A stretch of 12,500 nucleotides of DNA from an uncultured Phascolarctobacterium sp. (GCA_900552855.1 USBG01000042.1:1-12500), one strand, 5' to 3'. Shown: positions 1-6,562, numbered from the stretch's first letter. The notes: generated by a model from the sequence alone, not told the origin. Program-made: numbers and translations.

Positions 1-695
1 CCATCTCTGGTGTGCCGCTGTTTAACGGCTTTATTAGTAAAACCATTACCATTGCCGCATCCTTGGAGGCAGGCCATGAGTTAGTTTACAATATGCTAGA
101 GCTGGCTAGTATCGGTACATTTTTATCCATCACCTTAAAGATGGGTTACTTTATCTTCCTGCGTTCTGCAAAGAATGAGGTTAAGCTGTCCAATCCGTTG
201 CCTAAAAACATGTATGTAGGCATGGGCTTTGGTGCATTGCTCTGCTTTGTATATGGTGTATATCCAGACCTGCTGTATCGTTATTTGCCTACTGCAGTTA
301 CCTATGAACCCTTTACTGCAGATCATGTATTAAGCTATATTCAGATTTTGGTAGTAACTATGGTTCCTTTTATGATGTATTTAAACAAAATGGAGCCCCA
401 TACAGCCATCAGCCTGGATACAGATTGGTTCTATCGCAAACCCTTTGCTGCAATTCTGTTCCGTGGCAGCTCTTTGTGCTGCGCACTGTGCAATGCTTTA
501 GGCAATGCCTGGGGCGTATTGTACGAAAAGTTTATGGACCTTACCTCCAATCCTATGGATTTTCTGGATGCTAAGCCCTTCCGTAAACGTAGTCACTATA
601 ATCCTGAAAACTATCGCACCTCCATTGCAGATCCAATGATGATTACCTTAACGGTGCTGATTAGTGCTATTAGCTACTTTGTAGCCTGCATGTGA
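1..695 (+). CDS. Proton-conducting antiporter subunit (MrpD/NuoL-like), 5'-truncated by the window
   Basis: The open frame enters from the left edge (codons in phase with base 3) and stops at TGA 693-695, leaving about 230 residues of C-terminus. Near its beginning it reads SGVPLFNGFISK, matching the conserved loop of the NuoL/NuoN/MrpA/MrpD family of proton-conducting membrane subunits (typically SGxPPxxGFxSK). About five hydrophobic segments follow, and a loop reads LDTDWFYRKP, a string I associate with Mrp/MnhD-like Na+/H+ antiporter subunits. The family moves protons or Na+ across the cytoplasmic membrane as part of multi-subunit antiporters, hydrogenases or complex I. A GTG at base 12 is only an internal codon, not the start. 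Which complex it belongs to cannot be decided because upstream genes are outside the window; as a terminator follows, it is the last gene of its operon. Confidence 0.82.
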   Translation, partial: ISGVPLFNGFISKTITIAASLEAGHELVYNMLELASIGTFLSITLKMGYFIFLRSAKNEVKLSNPLPKNMYVGMGFGALLCFVYGVYPDLLYRYLPTAVTYEPFTADHVLSYIQILVVTMVPFMMYLNKMEPHTAISLDTDWFYRKPFAAILFRGSSLCCALCNALGNAWGVLYEKFMDLTSNPMDFLDAKPFRKRSHYNPENYRTSIADPMMITLTVLISAISYFVACM

Positions 696-717
696 TGATA
701 GTATTTTAATATGAGTC

Positions 718-757
718 TAAGCGGGTGTCTTTTGGCATCCGCTTAAATTTATCTTTT
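718..757 (+). terminator. Rho-independent terminator after the antiporter gene
   Basis: Arms 718-727 (TAAGCGGGTG) and 736-745 (CATCCGCTTA) pair over 10 bp with one G:U pair, with an 8-nt loop, followed by a T-rich stretch ending in TTTTT at 753-757. It separates the antiporter gene from the EamA gene, whose start is only 13 nt further on. Confidence 0.7.
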
Positions 758-770
758 TCGAGGTTTTCCC

Positions 771-1655
771 ATGGAGAAAAATTTTTACAAAGGCGTTGTA
801 TGTATAATTTTATCTGCAGTCTTTTGGGGCTTAGGTGGTGTATCAGGTCAATATCTATACACCTATCAGCAAACGGACCCCTTTTGGCTTTGCATGGTAC
901 GCCAAATTATTGCAGGTGCTTTGTTTCTGCTTTTCACAGTTATAGTAAAACGGGAAAACATCTTTGCAATTTTTAAGGATTTTCCCCTACAGATAATCAT
1001 CTTTTCCTTTTTAGGTATTTTAGGTGCGCAGTTGGGCTTTTACTACACCATCTCACTATGTAACGCAGCAACAGCTACTGTTTTACAGTATATGGCACCA
1101 ATCTTCGTTATGGTGTGGATGGCCTATAAAAGCCGTAGTATGCCAGAGGGTAAGGAGCTGTTAGGTATTGTAGGAGCCCTTCTTGGTGTATTTCTTATTT
1201 CTACTCATGGCAATTTAGATAGCCTGGCAATTTCTCCTGAGGCTCTTATTATTGGTATTCTTTCTGCTGTGTCCTATGCACTTTATTCCGTATATCCTCT
1301 GGAAATGCTAAAGAAGTATTCTGCTACTATTGTCATTGGCTGGGGCCAGCTTATTTCTAGCTTATCACTTATTGCGTATCGCAATCCCTTTGTTTCTTTG
1401 GCAAGTTGGGATACGGGCGCATATATGGCAATGGCTTATCTTGTTATTGGTGCTACAACCCTGACCTATGCTCTATATATGTATGGCTTAAAGATTGTTG
1501 GTCCTACTAAGGCCAGCCTTATTTCCTGTGCAGAGCCCCTGACCTCCATTGTAGCGGTGGTGCTCTTTATGGATACAATCCTGACTATGGAGGATATTAT
1601 TGGCATGGTTTGCATCATCTTTACGGTGCTTTTGCTGTCCATGCCTAAAAAATAA
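771..1655 (+). CDS. DMT superfamily transporter, EamA family
   Basis: A 294-residue, very hydrophobic protein with about ten predicted membrane segments arranged as two homologous halves (roughly residues 5-140 and 150-292), the usual length and architecture of EamA/RhaT-type drug/metabolite transporters. Family-like features are the opening segment (IILSAVFWGLGGVSGQYL), LGFYYTISLCNAATATVLQY at the end of the first half, and KASLISCAEPLTSIVAVVLF in the second half, which corresponds to the conserved A-x-x-x-E-P stretch. Members export amino acids, nucleotides or other small metabolites across the cytoplasmic membrane; the substrate cannot be read here. ATG 771 is preceded by GAGG (760-763) at 7-nt spacing. 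It is flanked by terminators on both sides, so it appears monocistronic, though I see no convincing promoter in the 75-nt gap upstream. Confidence 0.88.
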   Translation: MEKNFYKGVVCIILSAVFWGLGGVSGQYLYTYQQTDPFWLCMVRQIIAGALFLLFTVIVKRENIFAIFKDFPLQIIIFSFLGILGAQLGFYYTISLCNAATATVLQYMAPIFVMVWMAYKSRSMPEGKELLGIVGALLGVFLISTHGNLDSLAISPEALIIGILSAVSYALYSVYPLEMLKKYSATIVIGWGQLISSLSLIAYRNPFVSLASWDTGAYMAMAYLVIGATTLTYALYMYGLKIVGPTKASLISCAEPLTSIVAVVLFMDTILTMEDIIGMVCIIFTVLLLSMPKK

Positions 1656-1682
1656 AGCTGTATTATTAGAATTTGTGTTATG

Positions 1683-1722
1683 TACCCTCTTTATTGGATA
1701 ATCAGTAAGGAGGGTATTTTTA
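1683..1722 (+). terminator. Rho-independent terminator after the EamA gene
   Basis: TACCCTCTTT (1683-1692) pairs with AAGGAGGGTA (1707-1716) over 10 bp with one G:U pair, with a 14-nt loop, and the 3' arm runs into TTTTTATT. It ends the EamA transcript 28 nt after its stop codon. Confidence 0.8.
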
Positions 1723-1834
1723 TTGCTGAAATAGGCCAAAAGTATTATAGGCATCGTTCAAAAGCTGTGTAATGTATTAAGCTAGCGACTGTACAATGGT
1801 CGGGCTGTAAATAATAGATGTAATTTATTTGAGT

Positions 1835-1898
1835 AAGGCTAAATATAAGATGACAAATATGTTTCACATAAGAAGGCCAAATAAAAATGTCAAACATG
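1835..1898 (+). repeat. Imperfect 27-bp direct repeat upstream of larA
   Basis: Two copies, 1835-1861 and 1873-1898, agree at 22 of 27 aligned positions with one single-base gap; both start AAGGC, continue (T/C)AAATA and end ATG(A/T)CAAA(T/C)ATG. Superimposed on these are two copies of a small palindrome ATGT-N3-ACAT at 1859-1869 and 1887-1897, 28 bp apart, the second overlapping the -35 region of the larA promoter. The arrangement looks like a regulator binding region; the regulator is unknown. The rest of 1723-1834 shows nothing I can name. Confidence 0.5.
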
Positions 1899-1915
1899 GC
1901 TATTTGTGATACAAT
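1887..1915 (+). promoter_or_regulatory. Sigma-70-type promoter of larA with extended -10
   Basis: The -10 box is TACAAT (1910-1915), preceded by TG-N (1907-1909), giving an extended -10. The -35 is ATGTCA (1887-1892, 17-bp spacer) or TGTCAA one base on, both imperfect. Transcription would start near 1922, leaving a short leader with AAGGAGGTG (1930-1938) before the ATG at 1945. Confidence 0.6.
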
Positions 1916-1944
1916 TAAGCTATAAAGATAAGGAGGTGCCCCTA

Positions 1945-3222
1945 ATGACTGAGATAAAATATTCTTATAAATATGGACATGGCTACAAGGATTTTTCACT
2001 GGAAAAAGAGCATGTAATTGGCGAAATTAAGGTAGCAGAGCTACCGCCATTAGAAAATCTTAAGGCATCTGTTTTAGATGCTTTGTATCATCCTATTGCA
2101 AGTGCACCTATTAACGAGCTTGTAAAACCAGGTCAGAAGGTGGCCTTCATTTGTAATGATCCAACTCGCGTGGCTAATAGCCATGATTTTATGCCTATTT
2201 TAGTGGCAGAGATGAATAAGCTGGGCATTAAGGACGAGGATATGCGTATTGTCTTTGCCTTGGGCACCCACCGTGATATGACTCATGAGGAAATGGTGGA
2301 GGCTGTTGGTGAGGATGTAGCTAGCCGTTTGCCTATGTACAACAGCAATTGTCATAAGCAAGAGGATTTTGAATATTTTGGCGAAACCTCCTTTGGCACT
2401 CCCGTATGGCTTAACAAGCTGATTTGCGACGTAGATTTGGTTATTATGACTGGTACTATAGTGCATCACTTCTTTAGTGGCTTTGGCGGTGGACGTAAGG
2501 CTATTTTACCAGGCGTGGCAGCTATGGAAACAGTTCGTAAAAATCATAGTCTGATGATGAGTCCTGAGGCTCGTCTTGGCAAGCTGCATGGCAATCCTGT
2601 ATATGATGACCAGATGGAGGGTGTACGCCTTTTTGCTAAGGAGCATAAGCTGTTCCTCTTTAATGCAATTTTAGATGCCAAAAAGCAGTTCTTAAAGATT
2701 TTTGCCGGTGATTGGGATAAGGCCCATTTAGAAGCCTGCAAATTTGTAGATATGGTTTATGGTGCTGAAATTGAACAGCCTGCTGATATTGTTATTGCCA
2801 GCTGTGGCGGCTATCCTAAGGATATTAATGTGTACCAGCTGCAAAAGACCATGGATAACGCTTGGTGCGCAGTTAAAGATGGTGGCGTAGTTATTATTAT
2901 TGGCGAATGTGAAGAGGGTAGCGGTAGTGCAGCCTTAGAAAAGGCACTGCAGGAAAATCCGTCGCCTGACGCTATTAAAGCTAAGCTGGAAGAAAACTTT
3001 GTTATAGGTGCGCACAAGGCCTTTGCTATTACTAGATTGATGAAGAAGGCTAAATTTATTCTTGTGTCCGCACTTGATAAAAAAATTGCCAAGGATTTGC
3101 TTTTTGAAGCAGTGGACAGCGTTGACGAAGCCATTGCTTTAGCAGAAAAGCAGATTGGTCCGGACTATAAAATTCTGCTTATGCCCCAGGGAAGCCTGAC
3201 TGTACCTATAATTAAAAAGTAA
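1945..3222 (+). CDS. larA: LarA-family nickel-dependent 2-hydroxyacid racemase
   Basis: The 425-residue protein matches the length and motifs of LarA (DUF2088), the lactate racemase that uses a nickel-pincer nucleotide cofactor. Visible at the expected places are R75 in NDPTR, H109 and H113 in GTHRDMTHEE, H174/H175 and K185 in the HHFFSGFGGGRKAILPG stretch (the Lys that tethers the cofactor in Lactobacillus LarA, K184 there), H201 in RKNHS, and Q298/K301 in NVYQLQK. Known members interconvert D- and L-lactate or racemise other 2-hydroxyacids, so the substrate is not certain. ATG 1945 is chosen over an in-frame GTG at 1906 because it sits 6 nt behind a near-perfect AAGGAGGTG, while 1906 lies inside the promoter and before the predicted transcript start. 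No larB, larC or larE is in the window, so cofactor genes must be elsewhere. It appears monocistronic. Confidence 0.88.
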   Translation: MTEIKYSYKYGHGYKDFSLEKEHVIGEIKVAELPPLENLKASVLDALYHPIASAPINELVKPGQKVAFICNDPTRVANSHDFMPILVAEMNKLGIKDEDMRIVFALGTHRDMTHEEMVEAVGEDVASRLPMYNSNCHKQEDFEYFGETSFGTPVWLNKLICDVDLVIMTGTIVHHFFSGFGGGRKAILPGVAAMETVRKNHSLMMSPEARLGKLHGNPVYDDQMEGVRLFAKEHKLFLFNAILDAKKQFLKIFAGDWDKAHLEACKFVDMVYGAEIEQPADIVIASCGGYPKDINVYQLQKTMDNAWCAVKDGGVVIIIGECEEGSGSAALEKALQENPSPDAIKAKLEENFVIGAHKAFAITRLMKKAKFILVSALDKKIAKDLLFEAVDSVDEAIALAEKQIGPDYKILLMPQGSLTVPIIKK

Positions 3223-3266
3223 GCTACAGAAATACTAATCTTCTGTGAGAAAATTGCTCCTATAGC

Positions 3267-3295
3267 TTGCCTTTCAACACAATTTCGGATATAAT
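3267..3295 (+). promoter_or_regulatory. Sigma-70-type promoter of the XRE/tRNA unit
   Basis: TTGCCT (3267-3272) and a perfect TATAAT (3290-3295) are separated by exactly 17 bp. The predicted start near 3302 gives a leader of about 45 nt containing AAGGGGAG (3331-3338). Confidence 0.7.
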
Positions 3296-3346
3296 AACAC
3301 TATTGACTAAAAAATGTGATGAAAAGGTTAAAGGGGAGAGTTTTCT

Positions 3347-3778
3347 GTGAAGTCTGATATAGATTATAAGGCCATTGGCTTAAGAATAAAAAAAGCACGT
3401 ACTGACAAGGGTATGACCCAGGGCTGCATCGCTAAGCTCACCGGCTTGTCCACTCCTCACATTAGTAATATTGAAACAGGCAATACTAAATTAGGCCTGC
3501 CTACCATCATCAATATGGCTAATGTTTTGGATGTATCTGTAGACGAGCTGCTGTGTGACAGCGTAAAACGCAGTGAGCAAATTTATTGCGAGGAGCTTTC
3601 TGAGCTGCTCAAGGATTGTACTGCAGACGAGCTGCACATCATCGCTGAACTGGCTAAGGTAATCAAAAAATCTGGCATCAATAGTGCCAAAAAAGCAAGA
3701 AAGCGTCGTACCAAGGCAGAAATTGCTGCTGCAAAAGCGGCAGAGCTGGCTGCTATGGGCATGAGCGCTGAACAATAA
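3347..3778 (+). CDS. XRE-family helix-turn-helix transcriptional regulator with basic Ala/Lys-rich tail
   Basis: A 143-residue protein. Residues 9-68 form a canonical HTH_3/Cro-CI domain (LRIKKARTDKGMTQ, then the recognition region LSTPHISNIETG, then VLDVSVDELL). A middle section (about 74-108) could be a small dimerising helix pair, and residues 108-143 form a basic, alanine-rich tail including KKARKRRTKAEIAAAKAAE that may add non-specific DNA contact. The start is GTG 3347, 8 nt behind AAGGGGAG; there is no competing ATG. The stop lies only 10 nt before a tRNA-Thr gene with no terminator between. Being small and tRNA-adjacent it could be a chromosomal regulator or a remnant of an integrated element. 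Targets are unknown. Confidence 0.85.
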   Translation: MKSDIDYKAIGLRIKKARTDKGMTQGCIAKLTGLSTPHISNIETGNTKLGLPTIINMANVLDVSVDELLCDSVKRSEQIYCEELSELLKDCTADELHIIAELAKVIKKSGINSAKKARKRRTKAEIAAAKAAELAAMGMSAEQ

Positions 3779-3788
3779 ATAGTATATT

Positions 3789-3864
<76 letters not shown>

Positions 3865-3875
3865 AGTGAAAACCC

Positions 3876-3904
3876 GCTCCTAGACTGGTTCTAGGAGCTT
3901 TTTT
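3876..3904 (+). terminator. Rho-independent terminator after tRNA-Thr
   Basis: GCTCCTAGA (3876-3884) and TCTAGGAGC (3890-3898) pair perfectly over 9 bp with a 5-nt loop, followed by TTTTTT (3899-3904). Confidence 0.92.
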
Positions 3905-3935
3905 CATTTTTAGAGAAGCGTAAATTTAAGGGTCC

Positions 3936-4042
3936 GTGCCACGGTTGTGCCACTGACTGAGTAAAAAATACAGCTTTTTTTCACGAAAAATAGGCTATTT
4001 TTTAATCTGTGCCACTGACAGAATGCATGTGCCACGGTCAGA
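3936..4042 (+). repeat. Cluster of four GTGCCAC repeats downstream of the tRNA
   Basis: GTGCCAC occurs at 3936-3942, 3947-3953, 4009-4015 and 4029-4035, all in one orientation and paired as close doublets (11 and 20 bp apart). Copies 2 and 3 share the extension TGAC; copies 1 and 4 are followed by GGT. Between the doublets is an A/T palindrome AAAAATAGGCTATTTTT (3986-4002). The stretch 3905-4187 has no credible gene. Iterated short sites beside a tRNA gene resemble integrase or excisionase arm sites, or the remains of an integrated element; this is inference, as no integrase is present. Confidence 0.5.
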
Positions 4043-4187
4043 TATTTATAAAAATTGATGAAGCTAGGCTTGGTAAATTAAGATGACAATCTAGATTTTT
4101 AGGAGACTGACATAGTTTTTCTAGTTCGAAGATGTGAAGATTTATCTTGGAGTGCTTCATTTTCTGGCGTAATATATATTTGTGATG

Positions 4188-4193
4188 TATAAT
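4188..4193 (+). promoter_or_regulatory. Probable -10 box of the Sel1-repeat gene
   Basis: A perfect TATAAT at 4188-4193 would start transcription near 4200, about 33 nt before the chosen start. No good -35 is visible at 16-18 bp (TGGCGT at 4165 is poor), so the promoter may be weak or activator-dependent. Confidence 0.4.
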
Positions 4194-4232
4194 ATAGCAA
4201 TATAGATGATATTGATTTTAGGGGGATTATGG

Positions 4233-5396
4233 ATGTTACAAGCAGAATTTTCCGTATTATATGAAAAAGCAATGCAGGGTGACGCTGCAGCGCAAAAACG
4301 TTTAGGAGATTGCTATTTTAGCGGCAATGGTACTGAGCAGCATTATATAAAAGCAGCCTATTGGTATGAGGTTGCTGCAGAGCAGGGTAATGCAGATGCT
4401 CAAAAATGCATAGGTGACATGTATAACGCAGGTAAGGTTATAGTGCGTGATTGCAAAAAAGCAGCCTATTGGTACGAGAAGGCAGCAGAGCAGGGTAATG
4501 CGTATGCTCAAAATAGCTTGGGCAATTTTTACTATAAGGGTGAAGGTGTAGCTCAAGATTACGAAAAGGCAGTACATTGGTATGAAAAAGCAGCAGAGCA
4601 AGGCGAAACAGGTGCATTGTATCGTTTGGCTGATTGCTACGGCAATGGTGTGGGCGTAGAGCAAGATTTTGCTAAAGCCTTAAAGTGGTATGAAAAGGCA
4701 GCAGAGCAAGGCGATGTCAACGCTCAAATTATACTTGGTAATAGATATAAAACAGGTAAAGGTGTTGCTCAGGATTATAAGGAAGCTATAAAATGGTTTA
4801 CTAAAGCAGCTGAGCAAGGCAGTGTATCAGCACAGTTTAATCTTGGACAATGCTTTTATAATGGTAAAGGTGCTAACTGTGATTATAAAAAGGCTGTATA
4901 TTGGTATGAAAAAGCAGCTAATCAAGGCTATATTGATGCCCAAAATAGCCTGGGAATGTGTTATGGCTTAGGTCAGGGTGTGGCTCACGATACTAAAAAG
5001 GCAGCTTATTGGTATGAACGAGCTGCAGTGCAAGGACAGGTAGAGGCACAGTACAATTTAGGCCTTTGCTATGATTTAGGCAACGGTGTGGCTCAGGATG
5101 CAAAAAAGGCAGTATACTGGTATGAAAGAGCTGCAGTTCAAGGCAATGCTGAGGCTCAGAACAGACTGGGACTGTGCTATGACTTTGGTAAAGGTGTGCT
5201 TCAGGACTACAACAGAGCAGTATATTGGTATGAAAAGGCAGCAGTTCAAGGCAATGCTGAGGCGCAAAATAACCTTGGCTTCTGCTATGATTTTGGCAAG
5301 GGTGTAGCTAAGGATTATAAAAAAGCAGTCTACTGGCATGAAAAAGCACTTGCGCAGAGTGAAGACACTACGCAAGGAAATAAAAAAAGACGTTAA
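4233..5396 (+). CDS. Sel1-like repeat (SLR) solenoid protein
   Basis: A 387-residue protein built almost wholly of Sel1-like repeats: ten 36-residue units (the first, residues 5-40, is divergent; the following nine start every 36 residues from residue 41 with A-x-x-W-Y/F) and a short capping helix ending in a basic tail (NKKRR). The core pattern is AVYWYEKAAEQGNAEAQ, then LGxCY, then GxGVAQDYKK. SLR solenoids act as protein-protein interaction scaffolds, often in signalling or envelope stress; no enzymatic domain is visible. No signal peptide or membrane segment is seen, so a cytosolic location is expected. ATG 4233 is preferred over in-frame ATG 4206 because AGGGGG (4220-4225) lies 7 nt before it and the extra nine residues look non-repeat. 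It appears monocistronic and is followed by a hairpin. Its partner cannot be inferred. Confidence 0.9.
   Translation: MLQAEFSVLYEKAMQGDAAAQKRLGDCYFSGNGTEQHYIKAAYWYEVAAEQGNADAQKCIGDMYNAGKVIVRDCKKAAYWYEKAAEQGNAYAQNSLGNFYYKGEGVAQDYEKAVHWYEKAAEQGETGALYRLADCYGNGVGVEQDFAKALKWYEKAAEQGDVNAQIILGNRYKTGKGVAQDYKEAIKWFTKAAEQGSVSAQFNLGQCFYNGKGANCDYKKAVYWYEKAANQGYIDAQNSLGMCYGLGQGVAHDTKKAAYWYERAAVQGQVEAQYNLGLCYDLGNGVAQDAKKAVYWYERAAVQGNAEAQNRLGLCYDFGKGVLQDYNRAVYWYEKAAVQGNAEAQNNLGFCYDFGKGVAKDYKKAVYWHEKALAQSEDTTQGNKKRR
4353..5393 (+). repeat. 108-bp tandem coding repeats of the Sel1 gene
   Basis: Nine complete 108-bp units begin at 4353, 4461, 4569, 4677, 4785, 4893, 5001, 5109 and 5217, followed by a partial unit from 5325. 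The last complete units (5109 and 5217) are the most alike (29 of 36 residues) yet differ at many synonymous sites, so the array looks old and selected rather than freshly duplicated. Confidence 0.9.
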
Positions 5397-5418
5397 GAAT
5401 TTATAAACATTGATTAAC

Positions 5419-5453
5419 CGCCCTCGGAGCAGTTCGGGGGCGTCTCTATATTT
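5419..5453 (+). terminator. Probable terminator after the Sel1 gene
   Basis: CGCCCTCG (5419-5426) pairs with CGGGGGCG (5435-5442) over 8 bp with one G:U pair and an 8-nt loop; the following TCTCTATATTT is only a weak U tract. Confidence 0.55.
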
Positions 5454-5497
5454 GGGAAACGCAGGAGTTTAAATTTTTGAAGTAGAGGAGTGTGCTT

Positions 5498-5937
5498 ATG
5501 TTTCATAAAGTAAAGCTGTTACGACACTACCTGATTATCGTTTAAGCGTTCAATTTGCAGAAGGTGTAACTAAAATTTATGATGTAGCTGCTTTGTTTGA
5601 AAAATGGTCGATGTTTGCTCAACTTAAGGATAATTATACTCTTTTTGAAACAGTAAAGGTTGATGTTGGTGGATATGGTATTGTTTGGAATGACGAGCTT
5701 GATATTTCTTGTGACGAGCTTTATGCCAATGGTAAGCTTGTAAAAACTCCTTTTGATGGCTTAATGGCCTTTAGTGACGCAACAACTTTATGGGGCTTAA
5801 ACGAAAGCACCTTGCGTAAAGCAATTGCTTACGGAAAATTGGTAAATGGCGTAGATGTGTGCAAGTTTGGTAAGCAATGGGTTATTTCTGTTGAAGCTAT
5901 GCGTCGTGAATATGGCGAGCCTAAGAATGTGATATAA
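5498..5937 (+). pseudogene. DUF2442 + helix-turn-helix protein, frameshifted near the N-terminus
   Basis: ATG 5498 lies 8 nt behind AGAGGAG and encodes MFHKVK, but that frame hits TAA after 15 codons. Adding one base near 5512-5515 (AAAG run) joins it to a long frame ending at 5937, giving a 146-residue protein that reads smoothly as DUF2442 (MFHKVKAVTTLPDYRLSVQF, then VGGYGIVWNDELDISCDELY at about 57-76). Residues 90-140 form a second domain (SDATTLWGLNESTLRKAI, then KFGKQWVISVEAMRREYGEP) resembling small helix-turn-helix domains found in antitoxin-like or excisionase-like proteins. The long frame alone has no start except TTG 5593 without a ribosome site, in the middle of the DUF2442 domain. 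DUF2442 proteins are often found beside DUF4160 in pairs that resemble toxin-antitoxin modules; no partner is present here. Either a real 1-nt deletion or a sequence error. Confidence 0.7.
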
Positions 5938-6028
5938 ATTTAGTACAATATAGTAGTACTAATTAGAGCTTTTTCCGAACTTTAATAGAATGAATATATC
6001 TATTTTGACTAACTTTCCTATCAAAACC

Positions 6029-6061
6029 GCATAAAACCAACACTTTTATGCCTAAAGTGTT
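6029..6061 (+). promoter_or_regulatory. Two overlapping inverted repeats upstream of the gtrA operon promoter
   Basis: GCATAAAA (6029-6036) and TTTTATGC (6044-6051) form an 8-bp inverted repeat with a 7-nt centre. AACACTTT (6039-6046) and AAAGTGTT (6054-6061) form a second, also 8 bp with a 7-nt centre. They share bases 6039-6051, so as hairpins they exclude each other; the second abuts the -35 box. A weaker 7-bp repeat TTAGTAC/GTACTAA lies at 5940-5962. Likely operator sites, regulator unknown. Confidence 0.5.
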
Positions 6062-6110
6062 CACAACTCTCCTAGGAAATGATATAATAGAGTATCATTC
6101 TAGGAGAGTT
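6060..6110 (+). promoter_or_regulatory. Near-consensus promoter embedded in a long inverted repeat, gtrA operon
   Basis: TTCACA (6060-6065) and TATAAT (6083-6088) with a 17-bp spacer make a strong sigma-70-type promoter. The -10 falls in an inverted repeat: AACTCTCCTAG (6065-6075) is the exact complement of CTAGGAGAGTT (6100-6110), and after a 2-nt bulge AATGATA (6078-6084) pairs with TATCATT (6093-6099). The 3' arm also contains the Shine-Dalgarno AGGAGAG (6102-6108) of the first gene. A transcript starting near 6095 carries only the 3' arm, so the repeat probably acts as DNA; in read-through RNA it would form a hairpin followed by TTT. Confidence 0.65.
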
Positions 6111-6115
6111 TTTCT

Positions 6116-6559
6116 ATGAAAAGGAAGATATTATTTGGTTATGATTACACAGATAACGAGTATCTTAAGGTTTTACTTTACTTATTTGTAGGCGGAACGG
6201 CTGCCTTAGTAGAGTGGGGCCTTTTCTATATTTTCATAACCTATGTTTTGAATGGAATAGGACTTGGACTTACCGCTGTGACCATGCTGGGTACCTGCAT
6301 GGCTTTTTGTTTGTCTACCCTATATCATTATTTTTTAGGCAATATTTTAGTTTTTGATAGTGGCAGCAAGTATAAGCGGAGCAAGGAGCTGAGCCTGGTA
6401 TTTTTGGTCAGCACTATGGGCTTGGGCTTTAATTTGCTGTTTATGTATATTTTTGTCAGCCTTATAGGCTGGAATCCGATGGTAAGTAAGGTTCTGACTA
6501 GCTGTATAGTTGTAGTATGGAACTATCTGTCGAGAAAAAAGTGGATTTTTAGGAGTTAA
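6116..6559 (+). CDS. GtrA-like four-helix membrane protein
   Basis: A 147-residue protein with four predicted membrane segments (about residues 18-44, 50-75, 91-117 and 121-140), a glycine/aromatic first segment (VGGTAALVEWGLFYIF) and a C-terminus NYLSRKKWIF, matching the GtrA family (PF04138), usually 120-160 residues. GtrA proteins are thought to move or help use undecaprenyl-phosphate-linked sugars across the cytoplasmic membrane during modification of O-antigen, teichoic acid or other surface glycans. ATG 6116 has AGGAGAG 7 nt upstream. It is the first gene of a three-gene operon; its last codons contain the AGGAG that serves the next gene, 3 nt away, so the two are probably translationally coupled. 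The sugar and target are unknown, and no glycosyltransferase is adjacent. Confidence 0.85.
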   Translation: MKRKILFGYDYTDNEYLKVLLYLFVGGTAALVEWGLFYIFITYVLNGIGLGLTAVTMLGTCMAFCLSTLYHYFLGNILVFDSGSKYKRSKELSLVFLVSTMGLGFNLLFMYIFVSLIGWNPMVSKVLTSCIVVVWNYLSRKKWIFRS

Positions 6560-6562
6560 CCC

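Noticed and set aside
725..976. 83-codon + strand frame overlapping the EamA gene
   Set aside because: It is out of frame with a well-supported membrane protein, contains the terminator region, and has no ribosome site or recognisable domain.
2811..3134. 107-codon frame on the - strand inside larA
   Set aside because: Antisense shadow of a strongly conserved gene; low-complexity Ser/Ala composition arises from the complementary codons.
3226..3246. ACAGAA/TTCTGT hairpin just after larA
   Set aside because: Only 6 bp, A/T-rich and without a T tract, so not credible as a terminator.
3986..4002. A/T palindrome AAAAATAGGCTATTTTT as a terminator
   Set aside because: The stem is almost only A:U with a minimal loop and no gene ends just before it; kept only as part of the repeat cluster.
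4353..5393. Regular 108-bp repeats considered as a CRISPR-like or satellite array
   Set aside because: They are in-frame protein repeats of a Sel1 solenoid with divergent synonymous positions and no constant repeat/variable spacer pattern.
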